Shown: positions 52,181 through 60,035 of the stretch, piece after piece
Layout of the letters: every line of letters begins with the position of its first letter
How positions within the stretch are numbered: the first letter of the stretch is position 1
From: Streptomyces sp. S4.7
Lineage (GTDB): Bacteria; Actinomycetota; Actinomycetes; Streptomycetales; Streptomycetaceae
Assembly (NCBI RefSeq): GCF_010384365.1
Contig: NZ_CP048397.1
Location: forward strand, 7,197,683-7,261,682
Length of the DNA stretch: 64,000 nt
Direction: 5' to 3'
Notes under the pieces: model-generated
Seen by the model: the letters and a program-made list of their open reading frames with translations, nothing else
Told to the model about the DNA's origin: nothing
Database searches by the model: none
Made by a program: the position numbers and the translations under genes

Positions 52181-53216
52181 GAACACCAACTCCGGGACAG
52201 CCCCGCTGCTGGAAGTCACCGGGGTGACGAAGTCGTTCCGGGTCCCGCGCAACGCCGCCGGACACAACAGGCTGACCGCGCTGGACGGCGTCGACCTGCG
52301 CCTCGGCCGGGGCGAGACGCTCGGCGTGGTGGGCGAGTCGGGCTGCGGAAAGTCCACCCTGGCCCGGGTGCTGCTCCTGCTGGAGCGGCCGGACGCCGGG
52401 ACCGTGCGCTTCGACGGGACCGACCCCTTCACCTTGAAGAAGAAGGAACTGCTGGCCTGGCGCCGGCGGGTGCAGATGGTGTTCCAGGACCCCTTCGCCT
52501 CGCTCAACGCGCGGATGTCGGCGGCCGACATCATCGGCGAACCGTGGCGCACCCACCGGGACGTGGCACCCACCGCGCGGGCGACCCGCGTACGTGAACT
52601 GCTCGACCTCGTCGGACTGCGGGCCGCCGACGCCTTCCGCCACCCGAACGAATTCTCCGGCGGACAGCGCCAACGGCTGGGCATCGCACGCGCGCTGGCC
52701 CTGGACCCCGATCTGATCGTGTGCGACGAGCCGGTGTCCGCGCTGGACCTGTCGGTGCAGGCGCAGGTGCTCAATCTGCTCTCCGATCTCCAGCGACGGC
52801 TTCAGGTCTCCTACGTGTTCATCTCCCACGACCTGTCGGTGGTCCGGCACGTCGCGGACCGGGTGTCCGTGATGTACCTCGGAAAGGTCATCGAACACGG
52901 CGCCACCGAGGAGGTGTTCGACCGGCCGGTGCACCCGTACACCTCGGCGCTCATGTCGGCGGCGCCCGCGCTGGACGTCTCCGGCGCCCCGCCGCGCGGC
53001 GACCGCGTTCTGCTGCGCGGGGAGATCCCCTCGCCGCTCGACCCGCCGTCGGGCTGCCGGTTCCGTACCCGCTGCCGGTACGCGGTCGACAAGTGCGCCG
53101 AGGAGCCACCGGTGAGCGTGCGCGACGGCTCGCACGAGGCTCTGTGTCACTTCCCGCTGGGTATCGAGCCGGTGGGTGCCGGGCCGGTGGCCGGCCCGGC
53201 ATCGGCGGACAGGTGA
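52173..53216 (+). CDS. Oligopeptide ABC transporter ATPase (DppF/OppF type)
   Basis: 347 residues with all ATPase motifs: VVGESGCGKST, VQMVFQDPFASLN, FSGGQRQRLGIARALA, LIVCDEPVSALD and FISHDLSVV, then the C-terminal HPYTSALMSA...CRFRTRCRYAVDKC region of the family. It is the second ATPase of the peptide transporter. The GTG start overlaps the upstream stop by eight bases. The partner permease is truncated and no binding protein or DppB gene is present, so the set is incomplete. Confidence 0.88.
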   Translation: MSENTNSGTAPLLEVTGVTKSFRVPRNAAGHNRLTALDGVDLRLGRGETLGVVGESGCGKSTLARVLLLLERPDAGTVRFDGTDPFTLKKKELLAWRRRVQMVFQDPFASLNARMSAADIIGEPWRTHRDVAPTARATRVRELLDLVGLRAADAFRHPNEFSGGQRQRLGIARALALDPDLIVCDEPVSALDLSVQAQVLNLLSDLQRRLQVSYVFISHDLSVVRHVADRVSVMYLGKVIEHGATEEVFDRPVHPYTSALMSAAPALDVSGAPPRGDRVLLRGEIPSPLDPPSGCRFRTRCRYAVDKCAEEPPVSVRDGSHEALCHFPLGIEPVGAGPVAGPASADR

Positions 53217-54469
53217 GCCTGCCGACCTTCGCCCTGCTCTCCGCGGTCGTCCTGCTGGGCACGGTGTTCCAGGTGTCGATCGGCTGCGGGCTCGGGCTCC
53301 TCGCCGCCCCGGTGATCGCGCTGGCAGCGCCCTCCCTCGTCCCTGTCGTGCTGCTGCTCTCCACCGGGGTCACGGCCTCGGTACTGCTGCTGGACGGCGC
53401 GCACGTGAACCTGCGCGGAGCGGGGTGGGCGCTGCTCGGCCGGGTACCGGGCGTGATCGCGGGCGCGGCGCTGGTGGCCCTGCTGCCCGCTCGGTGGCTG
53501 GCGCTGTGCGTCGCCGGCGTGGTCGTGGTGGGCGTCCTCGCGAGCGTCCGCGGCTTCCGGCCGGCGCCGACCAGGCGCGCCGTCGCGCTGGCGGGGATGG
53601 CGTCGGGACTGATGGGTACGGCGACGTCCATCGGAGGTCCGCCGATGGCCCTGGTCTGGCAGCGCATGACGGGGCCGCAGCTGCGCTCCACGATGAGCGG
53701 GTTCTTCCTCGCCGGTTCGCTGATGAGCCTGGTCGCACTCGCGGCTGTCGGCGCGGTGCACGCCGACAGCCTGCGCTACTCGGCCCTGCTCGCCCCTGCC
53801 GCCGCCGGCGGCGTACTGCTGGCGCGCCCGCTGTCCGACAAGCTGAACGTCGGCCGGGCCAGAGCAGTCGCGACGGTGCTGGCGGTGGCGGGCGCCGCAC
53901 TACTGACGGTGCGTCAGTTCGTCAGACCGAAGGGCCCGCCCGTGCCGTACTCAGCTGCCGCCGCGCACCACATTCGTCAGAGGCTCGCCCTTGGTGAGCC
54001 GGCCGATGTTGTCGGCGATCTCGCGCGCCCTGTTAACGAACGTCTCCCGGGTGTGGCCGGAGTGGTGCGGCGTCATCACGACATGGTCGAGCGTGTGGAA
54101 CGGGTGGGTGCAGCCGCGCCCGCCACTCCCGTCCTTGGGGTGGCTCCACCACACGTCCAGCCCGGCGCCGCCGGTCCGCCGCCCGGACAGCGCGTCGAAC
54201 AGCGCGTCCTCGTCGACGAGGGGGCCGCGCGCCACGTTGATCAGCAGGGCGTGCGGGCGCATCCGGGCGAGCTGCGCCGCCCCGATCAGACCGGTCGTCG
54301 CCGCCGACAGCGGCACGGTCAGGACGACGACGTCCGAGCCCGCCAACAGGTCGTCGAGCCCGTCCTCGCCGTCAACCCGGTCCAGTCGCACGTCACTTGG
54401 CAGGGCTGCCCGCGGATCGCGCCGTACCGCGCGTGCCCTCATGCCGAGCGCCCGGCGCCAGGGCCTTGA
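53213..54469 (+). CDS. TSUP (TauE/SafE) membrane protein with a run-on C-terminus
   Basis: 418 residues, GTG overlapping the stop of the ATPase gene (GTGA). The first 240 are a normal TSUP anion exporter with seven to eight hydrophobic helices and the duplicated G-rich motif (VSIGCGLGLLAAPVIAL, GLMGTATSIGGPPMAL). After LTVRQFVRP (about 53930) the frame has lost its natural stop and continues for another 170 codons antisense to a dehydrogenase remnant; that part is not a real domain. Either the protein carries a useless tail or the gene is decaying. Confidence 0.75.
   Translation: MSLPTFALLSAVVLLGTVFQVSIGCGLGLLAAPVIALAAPSLVPVVLLLSTGVTASVLLLDGAHVNLRGAGWALLGRVPGVIAGAALVALLPARWLALCVAGVVVVGVLASVRGFRPAPTRRAVALAGMASGLMGTATSIGGPPMALVWQRMTGPQLRSTMSGFFLAGSLMSLVALAAVGAVHADSLRYSALLAPAAAGGVLLARPLSDKLNVGRARAVATVLAVAGAALLTVRQFVRPKGPPVPYSAAAAHHIRQRLALGEPADVVGDLARPVNERLPGVAGVVRRHHDMVERVERVGAAAPATPVLGVAPPHVQPGAAGPPPGQRVEQRVLVDEGAARHVDQQGVRAHPGELRRPDQTGRRRRQRHGQDDDVRARQQVVEPVLAVNPVQSHVTWQGCPRIAPYRACPHAERPAPGP
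53951..54453 (-). pseudogene. C-terminal remnant of a D-2-hydroxyacid dehydrogenase
   Basis: Reading leftwards, GMRARAVRRDP is the end of the NAD-binding beta2 strand, then DLLAGSDVVVLTVPLSAATTGLIGAAQLARMRPHALLINVARGPLVDEDALFDAL and the catalytic-His end MTPHHSGHTRETF. The natural stop at 53951 is present. The N-terminal substrate domain and the GxGxxG loop are absent: the frame joins unrelated sequence near 54450. Confidence 0.85.
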
Positions 54470-54590
54470 TCGCCTCGATCTCCTCCTCGGGCGGGCACAC
54501 ACCGCCCTTGAGCTTGATCGCGGTGAACCCGTATCGGTCGATCATCCGCCGTGCCTGCGCCACCAGTTGTGAAAACGACCGGCCCTCTGG
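54453..54590 (-). pseudogene. Fragment of an enolase-superfamily sugar-acid dehydratase
   Basis: About 43 codons read SQLVAQARRMIDRYGFTAIKLKGGVCPPEEEIEAIKALAPGA, which resembles the barrel strand with the KxK-type Lys of glucarate/mandelate-like dehydratases. There is nothing of the rest of the protein. It abuts the dehydrogenase remnant, so the two are joined by a deletion. Confidence 0.7.
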
Positions 54591-54634
54591 TGGGCGTCGG
54601 ACGCCCTTGACGGTCGGAAACCGGGTGCGGACCG

Positions 54635-55576
54635 GTGGCGCGGTGGTGTGTGATCGGGCGCGTGGGGATTGTGTTGTGCGGGCCGGGAGTCGACGGGCTG
54701 AGCGAGGCGGTGGGCGCACTGCGCGAGTGGCAGGACGACGGGGCGCCGACGCAACTGCATCCGGGCGACCTGGGCTGGTTCTGGCGCTCGGGCGCGGAAG
54801 CGACGGCCCCGGCGGTCAGGACATGGAGCCGGAACGGACGGATCCTCGCCGTCGGGCTGCTGGACGGTCCCGGACCGCTGCGGATGACGATCGCGCCGGA
54901 CGCGCACCAGGAGGAGGAACTGGCCCGGCGGCTGGTCGAGGACGTGACCGCGCCGGAGCGCGGCGTGCTGCCCGAGGGCAGGGCGAACATCGAGGCACCG
55001 ACGGGCGCACTGGTCCAGGACCTTCTGCGCGAGGAGGGCCGGGACACCGACGAGCCGTGGACACCGCTGCGCCGCGACCTCACGGAGCCGGTCGAGGACC
55101 CGGGTGTGCGGATCGGGGTGGTCGGACCGGAGCGGGCGCAGGCGTATGTCGCGGTGCGCCGGGCGGCGTTCGACGGGTCGAGGTTCACCGACGAGGGCTG
55201 GCACGCGATGGCGGCCGGACCGCCGTACGCCGAGGCCCGGTCTCTGCTCGCGTACGACGAACACGGCGACGCGGTGGCCGCGGTGACGGTGTGGTCGGCC
55301 GGTCCGGGACGGCCCGGCCTGCTCGAACCGATGGGCGTGCACCGGGAACACCGCCGTCACGGCTACGGTGCGGCGATCACCGTCGCCGCGGCGGCCGCGC
55401 TGCGGCGACCGGGCTCGTCGAGCGCGATGGTCTGCACCCCCAGCTCCAACGCACCGGCGCAGTCGCCACCTACAAGTCGGCCGGCTACCGGCCACAGCCC
55501 GAGGTCCGGGACCGGTACCGGGGCGCTAGGCGTTGGGGCTCCTGTCTCCGGTCCGCGGTGCGGGGCGTCGGATTGA
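54635..55576 (+). pseudogene. GNAT acetyltransferase with a frameshift near its end
   Basis: About 300 residues of a two-part GNAT protein common in Streptomyces. The last domain has PGLLEPMGVHREHRRHGYGAAITVAAAAAL, the acetyl-CoA loop. After AMVCTPSSN (about 55450) the frame turns to Pro/Ser/Gly filler, while the natural ending (GAVATYKSAGYRPQPEVRDRYR) is found in the next frame at 55456-55525. One base gained or lost explains this. The acetyl-CoA site is complete, so partial function is possible. The start codon is uncertain because several GTGs lie close together. Confidence 0.75.
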
Positions 55577-55660
55577 CGGATTGGTGTGAGTCGTCGGTGG
55601 GCAGTGAGCAGTGGAAGTTATGTCATGTGCACGACTGTCTCTGATGTAAGGAGGTCGACC

Positions 55661-56227
55661 ATGCACGTTCGTAAGTTGACCGGCGCGCTCGCCGCCGCCC
55701 TGGCCGTGACCGCTTCCCTGCTGGGTGGCCAGGCCGTGGCCGCTCCCACCGCGGAAGCGGACGGAGCCCTGGCCGCGCGTGTGGTCACCTACGACGCCAG
55801 CGGTTCCGCGGAGTTCAGGTCCGCGGTCGACCGGGGCGCGGCGATCTGGAACGAGAGCGTCGACTCCGTCGAGCTGCGGCCCGTGGCGTCCGGCCAGTCC
55901 GCCAACATACGGGTCCTGGCGGACAACGGCTGGCCCCGCGCGCTGACCACGTCGCTGGGCAACGGAACCGTCTGGATCGGCCGTCAGGCCGTGATCGAGG
56001 GTCACAACACGATCCGCATCTCGTCGCACGAACTGGGCCACATCCTGGGTCTGCCGGACCGCAAGCCCGGCCCCTGCACCAGCCTGATGTCCGGTTCCAG
56101 TGCGGGAACCAGCTGCACGAACGCCTACCCCAACGCGGCCGAGAAGGCCGAGGTCGAGGGCTACTTCGGCGGACGGTTCGCGCCGAAAGCCGGAGCGGTG
56201 CCGCTCAACACCATGATCGTGGACTGA
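55661..56227 (+). CDS. Snapalysin-family secreted zinc metalloprotease (M7)
   Basis: 188 residues. A signal peptide (HVRKLTGALAAALAVTASLLGGQAVAAP) is followed by a mature domain of snapalysin type: VVTYDASGSAEFRSAVDRGAAIWNESV, and the zinc site SHELGHILGLPD (HExxHxxGxxD). The C-terminal half has GPCTSLMSG and NAYPNAAEKAEVEGYF. It is exported and degrades proteins outside the cell. Snapalysin genes often have a divergent LysR activator; none is present here. AAGGAGGT precedes the start. Confidence 0.92.
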   Translation: MHVRKLTGALAAALAVTASLLGGQAVAAPTAEADGALAARVVTYDASGSAEFRSAVDRGAAIWNESVDSVELRPVASGQSANIRVLADNGWPRALTTSLGNGTVWIGRQAVIEGHNTIRISSHELGHILGLPDRKPGPCTSLMSGSSAGTSCTNAYPNAAEKAEVEGYFGGRFAPKAGAVPLNTMIVD

Positions 56228-56367
56228 ACCGCCGCTCGGGACGCCGAGCGGAAGTGACCGTGCGCCCCGGAACGCGATCCGCGTTCCGGGGCGCACGCCG
56301 TCGGGTGGCAGGCGGTCGCCGACGGGGCGTCACGGCGGATCGCCCTTCGCCGGCCGTGACACCAGAT

Positions 56368-56418
56368 GCAACCTGTGGGTTGCTTCCGAATGTCTTATGT
56401 GCAACTCTGGAGTTGCAC
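56368..56418. promoter_or_regulatory. Two GCAAC-N6-GTTGC palindromes, probable ArsR operators
   Basis: The first palindrome is 56368-56383, the second 56401-56416 within a longer 8-bp-arm repeat (56399-56418). They start 33 bases apart, i.e. about three turns. They sit just upstream of an SRPBCC gene whose operon ends in an ArsR-type regulator, the usual place for autoregulation. Confidence 0.75.
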
Positions 56419-56442
56419 TTGATGGCAGCGAGGGAGGATCTC

Positions 56443-56889
56443 ATGAGCGAGGACCGGATCGAACGCGAAACCCTGATCGAGGCGCCCCTGGAACGGGTCT
56501 GGTCGCTGGTGGCCCAGCCCGGTTTCTGGGTGGCCGACAAGGCGAGCTTGCCCGGCACGGTGGCGAAGGAGGGCGAATCGATGGTGGCGAAGAACGCCGA
56601 GTACGGCGACTTCCCGGTACGGGTGGAGAAGGTCGAGGCGCCGACGTACCTGGCGTACCGCTGGGCCAGCGCGTTCCCGGGCGAGGAGCTGCGCGAGGAC
56701 AACAGCACCCTCGTGGAGTTCACGCTGGCCCCGGAAGGCGACGGGACACGGCTGCGCGTGGTCGAGAGCGGATTCGCGGCGCTGGGCGGGTCCGAGGAGC
56801 TGCGCGGCCGGGCGGTGAAGGACAACACCGTCGGCTGGCCCCAGGAACTGGGCGCGCTCAAGGCGCGTGCGGAACAGCCGTCGGCGTGA
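56443..56889 (+). CDS. SRPBCC/AHSA1-domain protein
   Basis: 148 residues of the Activator-of-Hsp90-like START fold: RIERETLIEAPLERVWSLVAQPGFWV, YLAYRWASAFPGEEL, TLVEFTLAPEGDGTRLRVVESGF, and KDNTVGWPQELGALKARAE. It binds an unknown hydrophobic ligand. Its stop overlaps the GTG of the ArsR gene, a very common pairing in actinobacteria. GAGGGAGGA precedes ATG 56443. Confidence 0.9.
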   Translation: MSEDRIERETLIEAPLERVWSLVAQPGFWVADKASLPGTVAKEGESMVAKNAEYGDFPVRVEKVEAPTYLAYRWASAFPGEELREDNSTLVEFTLAPEGDGTRLRVVESGFAALGGSEELRGRAVKDNTVGWPQELGALKARAEQPSA

Positions 56890-57263
56890 CGGACATGCGC
56901 CGGGACGCCGGCGGGGCCGTCGACAGCGTGCTTGTGGCGCTCGCCGACCCGACACGGCGTCAGCTGCTCGAACTGCTCGCCGCGCAGGGCGAGGTCAGCG
57001 CGACCACTCTCGCCGCACAGCTTCCCGTCTCGCGGCAGGCGGTGGTCAAGCACCTCGCGGTCCTGGACGCCGCCGGACTGGTCTCGGGCGGCCGGGTCGG
57101 ACGCGAGGTGCGGTACGAGGTACGGCCCGCCGCGCTGGACGCGACGGCGCGGTGGATGGCCGCGCTCGCGGTGGACTGGGACCGGCGGCTGGCGAACATC
57201 AAGCGCGTCGCCGAAGCCGAGACGGCGGGGGAGCGGGAGGCGGGGCCCGGCGGCCCCGCCTGA
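56886..57263 (+). CDS. ArsR-family transcriptional regulator
   Basis: 125 residues with the winged helix LADPTRRQLLELLAAQGEVSATTLAAQLPVSRQAVVKHLAVLDAAGLVSGGRVGREVRYEV. No metal-binding cysteine motif is present, so it belongs to the non-metal branch paired with SRPBCC proteins. The GTG start overlaps the upstream stop; ATG 56895 is an alternative. It probably binds the palindromes upstream of 56443. Confidence 0.9.
   Translation: MTDMRRDAGGAVDSVLVALADPTRRQLLELLAAQGEVSATTLAAQLPVSRQAVVKHLAVLDAAGLVSGGRVGREVRYEVRPAALDATARWMAALAVDWDRRLANIKRVAEAETAGEREAGPGGPA
57238..57261. terminator. Hairpin at the end of the ArsR gene
   Basis: A 10-bp GC stem (57238-57247 with 57252-57261) formed by the last codons. 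Two genes converge here, 63 bases apart. Confidence 0.5.
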
Positions 57264-57326
57264 CCGGGAACGGGCGCCGGATCGACCGCGCGACCCGTAC
57301 GCCCTCGCGGTCCGGCCGCTCTCGTG

Positions 57327-58055
57327 TCAGCCGCGCGCGTGCAGGTACGCCTCCAGCTCGGCGGCCCCGCTGAGCATCGCCCTCGCGCGGGCGGACAGCC
57401 GCCCGCGCCAGTCGTGCAGCGCGGCCTCCAACGGCTCCAGCCCCCCGGCCGCGCGCACTTGGGCGATCAGCGGGGCGATCTGCTCCAGCAGATGGCCCCC
57501 GCGCCTGAGTTGATGGGCCAGCCTTACGTCCCGTACATCCGCCTCGTCGTAGACCCGGTACCCGGTCAGCGGGTCGCGGCGCGGCTGCACCAGCCCGGCG
57601 CGCTCCCATTTGCGCAGCGTCGCGGGCCGGATGCCCAGCTCGTCCGCCAGCGGCCCGATGAACGTGCGGACGGGCCCGGCCACCGCCGCGACGGGTGTCG
57701 TCGCGGACCCCAGATCACGCAGGGCGTTCTCCACGGCCAGGAGTGTGAGCCGGTCGTCGAGCAACTGGGCGTGGCTCTCGTCGATGAGGCGGAACGCCTC
57801 GTCCGTCCCGCCCTCGTTCACGGCCCGCATGATCGACGCCGCCATGTGGTGACCATGGCCCGGTACCAGGGTGAGGAACGCCGCCAGGGCCAGCGCGTGC
57901 AGCGGCGTATAGGTGCGGTAGCCGTGCGGTGTGCGACCGGCGGCCGGCAGGATTCCGGCCTCCTCGTAGTTCCTGACCGCCTGCGTGGACAGACCGTGCC
58001 CGCGCGCCAGGTCGATCGGTCTGAGCTGTCTGCCGTTTTGAGGGTTTGCCGCCAT
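57327..58055 (-). CDS. TioE-like MerR-family regulator with two helix-turn-helix domains
   Basis: 242 residues. A first MerR domain (LRPIDLARGHGLSTQAVRNYEEAGILPAAGRTPHGYRTYTPLHAL) and a second (LGIRPATLRKWERAGLVQPRRDPLTGYRVYDEADVRDVRLAHQLRRGG) lie 120 residues apart, an arrangement found in TioE-type regulators. It probably controls the divergent esterase gene through the palindrome at 58093-58110. The start at 58055 has AAGGGA. Confidence 0.85.
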   Translation of the reverse strand: MAANPQNGRQLRPIDLARGHGLSTQAVRNYEEAGILPAAGRTPHGYRTYTPLHALALAAFLTLVPGHGHHMAASIMRAVNEGGTDEAFRLIDESHAQLLDDRLTLLAVENALRDLGSATTPVAAVAGPVRTFIGPLADELGIRPATLRKWERAGLVQPRRDPLTGYRVYDEADVRDVRLAHQLRRGGHLLEQIAPLIAQVRAAGGLEPLEAALHDWRGRLSARARAMLSGAAELEAYLHARG

Positions 58056-58092
58056 GATTCCCTTGATATCGCGGAAAAGTTTCAACCGGAGG

Positions 58093-58110
58093 TTCAACGA
58101 TAACGTTGAA
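58093..58110. promoter_or_regulatory. TTCAACG-N4-CGTTGAA palindrome, probable MerR operator
   Basis: A perfect 18-bp palindrome with a TTCAAC direct repeat just upstream (near 58081). It lies between the divergent regulator and esterase, immediately before the esterase start. Confidence 0.75.
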
Positions 58111-58113
58111 GGC

Positions 58114-59322
58114 ATGGTTACAGACAGCAAAGACATCGCCCGAGCCGTCGACGCCGCCGCCGTCATGGAACTGCTTGACTCCCGGCCTCGGGTGCTCGCC
58201 CTGGGCGAGCCCACCCATGGCGTGGACACTCCGCTCGACCTGCGCAACCAGCTCTTCCGGCAGCTCGTCGAGCACGAGGGCTACCGGACGATCGCGATCG
58301 AGAGCGACTGTCTGATGGGGCTGGCCGTGGACGCCTACGTCACCTCGGGCACGGGCACCATCGACGAGGTCATGGAGCACGGGTTCAGCCACGGGTTCGG
58401 CGCGTCCGGGGCCAACCGCGAACTCGTGCGCTGGGCTCGCGCGTACAACGAGGGCAGGCCCGCGCCCGAGCAGGTGCGCTTCGCCGGTTTCGACGGCCCG
58501 CTGGAGATCACCGGCGCCGCGAGCCCACGGCAGGCACTCACCGCACTCCACGACTACCTGGCCGCCGAGGTGGACCCGGATCTGCTCCCCTGTACCGCGC
58601 GGACGCTCGACCGCCTGCTCGGCGCCGACGCCCGGTGGACCGATCCGGCCGCGATGAGGGACCCGGCCGCGTCCGCGGGGGAATCGGCCGAGGCATACGA
58701 ACTGCGAGTGCTCGCCGACGATCTGACGTCCCTGTTCGACGAGTGGACGCCGCACCTGATCAGGGCGACCTCGCGGGAGGACTGGGACCGGGCGCGCCTG
58801 TACGGGCGGACCGCCCTCGGACTGCTGCGCTACCACTTCTGGATGGCCGACACCTCACCGGGCCGTATGACGCGGCTGGTCGGCGTGCGGGACCAGATGA
58901 TGGCCGACAACCTCCTCGCCCTCGCCGAGCGCGGCCCGGTTCTGGTCCACGCCCACAACGCCCATCTCCAGAGGGACATCAGCTCGATGCGGATGGGAGA
59001 CATGCCCCTGGAGTGGTGGAGCGCCGGCGCGATCGTGAGCGCCCGGCTGGGCGGGGAGTACGCCTTCCTGGCCATGGGCATCGGCACGATGCGGCACCAA
59101 GGAGTGGGCGCCCCGCCGCCGGACACCCTCGAAGGGGTCCTGTACGCCCTCCCCGAGGACGACTGCCTCATCGATCCCGCCCGGCTGACCGCCGCCCTCG
59201 GCGCCGCGCGGCCCGCCCCCCGGGTGTCCCCCTGCTTCGGCTACTTCCCACTCCACCCGGCGCATCTGCCCGCGATGGACGGGATCGTGTTCCTGAAGGA
59301 CGTTTTGCAGGACACGGCCTAG
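58114..59322 (+). CDS. Erythromycin esterase family protein
   Basis: 402 residues. Family landmarks: VLALGEPTHGVDTPLDLRNQLFRQLVEHEGYRTIAIESDC (with the catalytic-site His and Glu), RFAGFDGP, VLVHAHNAHLQRDISSM (second active-site His), and the closing FGYFPLHPAHLPAMDGIVFL. Members include EreA/EreB macrolide esterases and many succinoglycan-type enzymes without known substrate. The neighbouring MerR regulator suggests induction by a small molecule. The binding site before ATG 58114 is weak (GAAGG very close). Confidence 0.88.
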   Translation: MVTDSKDIARAVDAAAVMELLDSRPRVLALGEPTHGVDTPLDLRNQLFRQLVEHEGYRTIAIESDCLMGLAVDAYVTSGTGTIDEVMEHGFSHGFGASGANRELVRWARAYNEGRPAPEQVRFAGFDGPLEITGAASPRQALTALHDYLAAEVDPDLLPCTARTLDRLLGADARWTDPAAMRDPAASAGESAEAYELRVLADDLTSLFDEWTPHLIRATSREDWDRARLYGRTALGLLRYHFWMADTSPGRMTRLVGVRDQMMADNLLALAERGPVLVHAHNAHLQRDISSMRMGDMPLEWWSAGAIVSARLGGEYAFLAMGIGTMRHQGVGAPPPDTLEGVLYALPEDDCLIDPARLTAALGAARPAPRVSPCFGYFPLHPAHLPAMDGIVFLKDVLQDTA

Positions 59323-59334
59323 GGGTGTCCGCAG

Positions 59335-59967
59335 TCAACGGTGACCGGCGTCGAAGAGGGCGTCGCCGAAGGCGGCGGCGAACGCCTGCGTGATCAGTCC
59401 GGGCAGGTCGGTCCGTCCGTCGTCCTCGGCCCAGCGCATCACGGCCGTGTGCATCGCGGCCAGACACGCGCTCGCCGCCGCCTGGGCACGGAACACGGTG
59501 TCGGGATCGACGGCCTCGTCCCCGAGACCGTCGACGATCGCCCGCTGGAGGACGTACTGGTTGTCCAGGTGCTTGGCCCGCAGGGCGGGCGTCGAGATCA
59601 TGAGCCGCAGGCGGGCGAGCAGGAACCGCTCGTCCGCCGTGGGGCTGCCCCTGTGGGCCCCGCCGGTCAGGGCCGTGGCCGACTCGATGAGCGCGTTGCC
59701 GATCCGGCGGACCAGGGGCTGCGCGGCGGACGACGCGGCGATCCGCTCGCCGACGATCCTGCCGTTCTGGTCGAAGAGGACGAGGTCCTCCTTCGTGGGG
59801 AAGTGCCGGTAGACCGTCATGGGCGAGACACCCGCGGCCACGGCGACGTCGGTCACGGCCGTGGCGTCGTAACCCCGCTCGGTGAACAGCCGTACCGCGT
59901 GCGCCTGAATCATGCGCTGCGTCTCGGATCGTCGCTGCGCCCGCAAGGTTGAGTGCTGGTCGGTCAC
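59335..59967 (-). CDS. TetR-family regulator
   Basis: 210 residues. The N-terminal helix-turn-helix is typical: MIQAHAVRLFTERGYDATAVTDVAVAAGVSPMTVYRHFPTKEDLVLFD. The rest is a helical ligand-binding domain. GTG start at 59967, three bases from the first of three identical operator-like repeats. It is divergent from an SDR gene that it probably represses. Confidence 0.9.
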   Translation of the reverse strand: MTDQHSTLRAQRRSETQRMIQAHAVRLFTERGYDATAVTDVAVAAGVSPMTVYRHFPTKEDLVLFDQNGRIVGERIAASSAAQPLVRRIGNALIESATALTGGAHRGSPTADERFLLARLRLMISTPALRAKHLDNQYVLQRAIVDGLGDEAVDPDTVFRAQAAASACLAAMHTAVMRWAEDDGRTDLPGLITQAFAAAFGDALFDAGHR

Positions 59968-59969
59968 GT

Positions 59970-60018
59970 GGTAGACACTACCGCAGTGGTAGTCACTACC
60001 AGATTGGTAGTCGCTACC
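59970..60018. promoter_or_regulatory. Three 13-bp palindromes at an exact 18-base period, TetR operators
   Basis: GGTAGACACTACC (59970-59982), GGTAGTCACTACC (59988-60000) and GGTAGTCGCTACC (60006-60018) share GGTAG-N3-CTACC. They start exactly 18 bases apart and fill the divergent promoter between the TetR and SDR genes. Confidence 0.9.
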
Positions 60019-60035
60019 GGAATAGGGTGGTTGTC

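Noticed and set aside
59970..60018. Short regularly spaced repeats as a CRISPR array
   Set aside because: Units of 13 bases with 5-base spacers are far too short, and they are palindromes in a promoter; these are operators.
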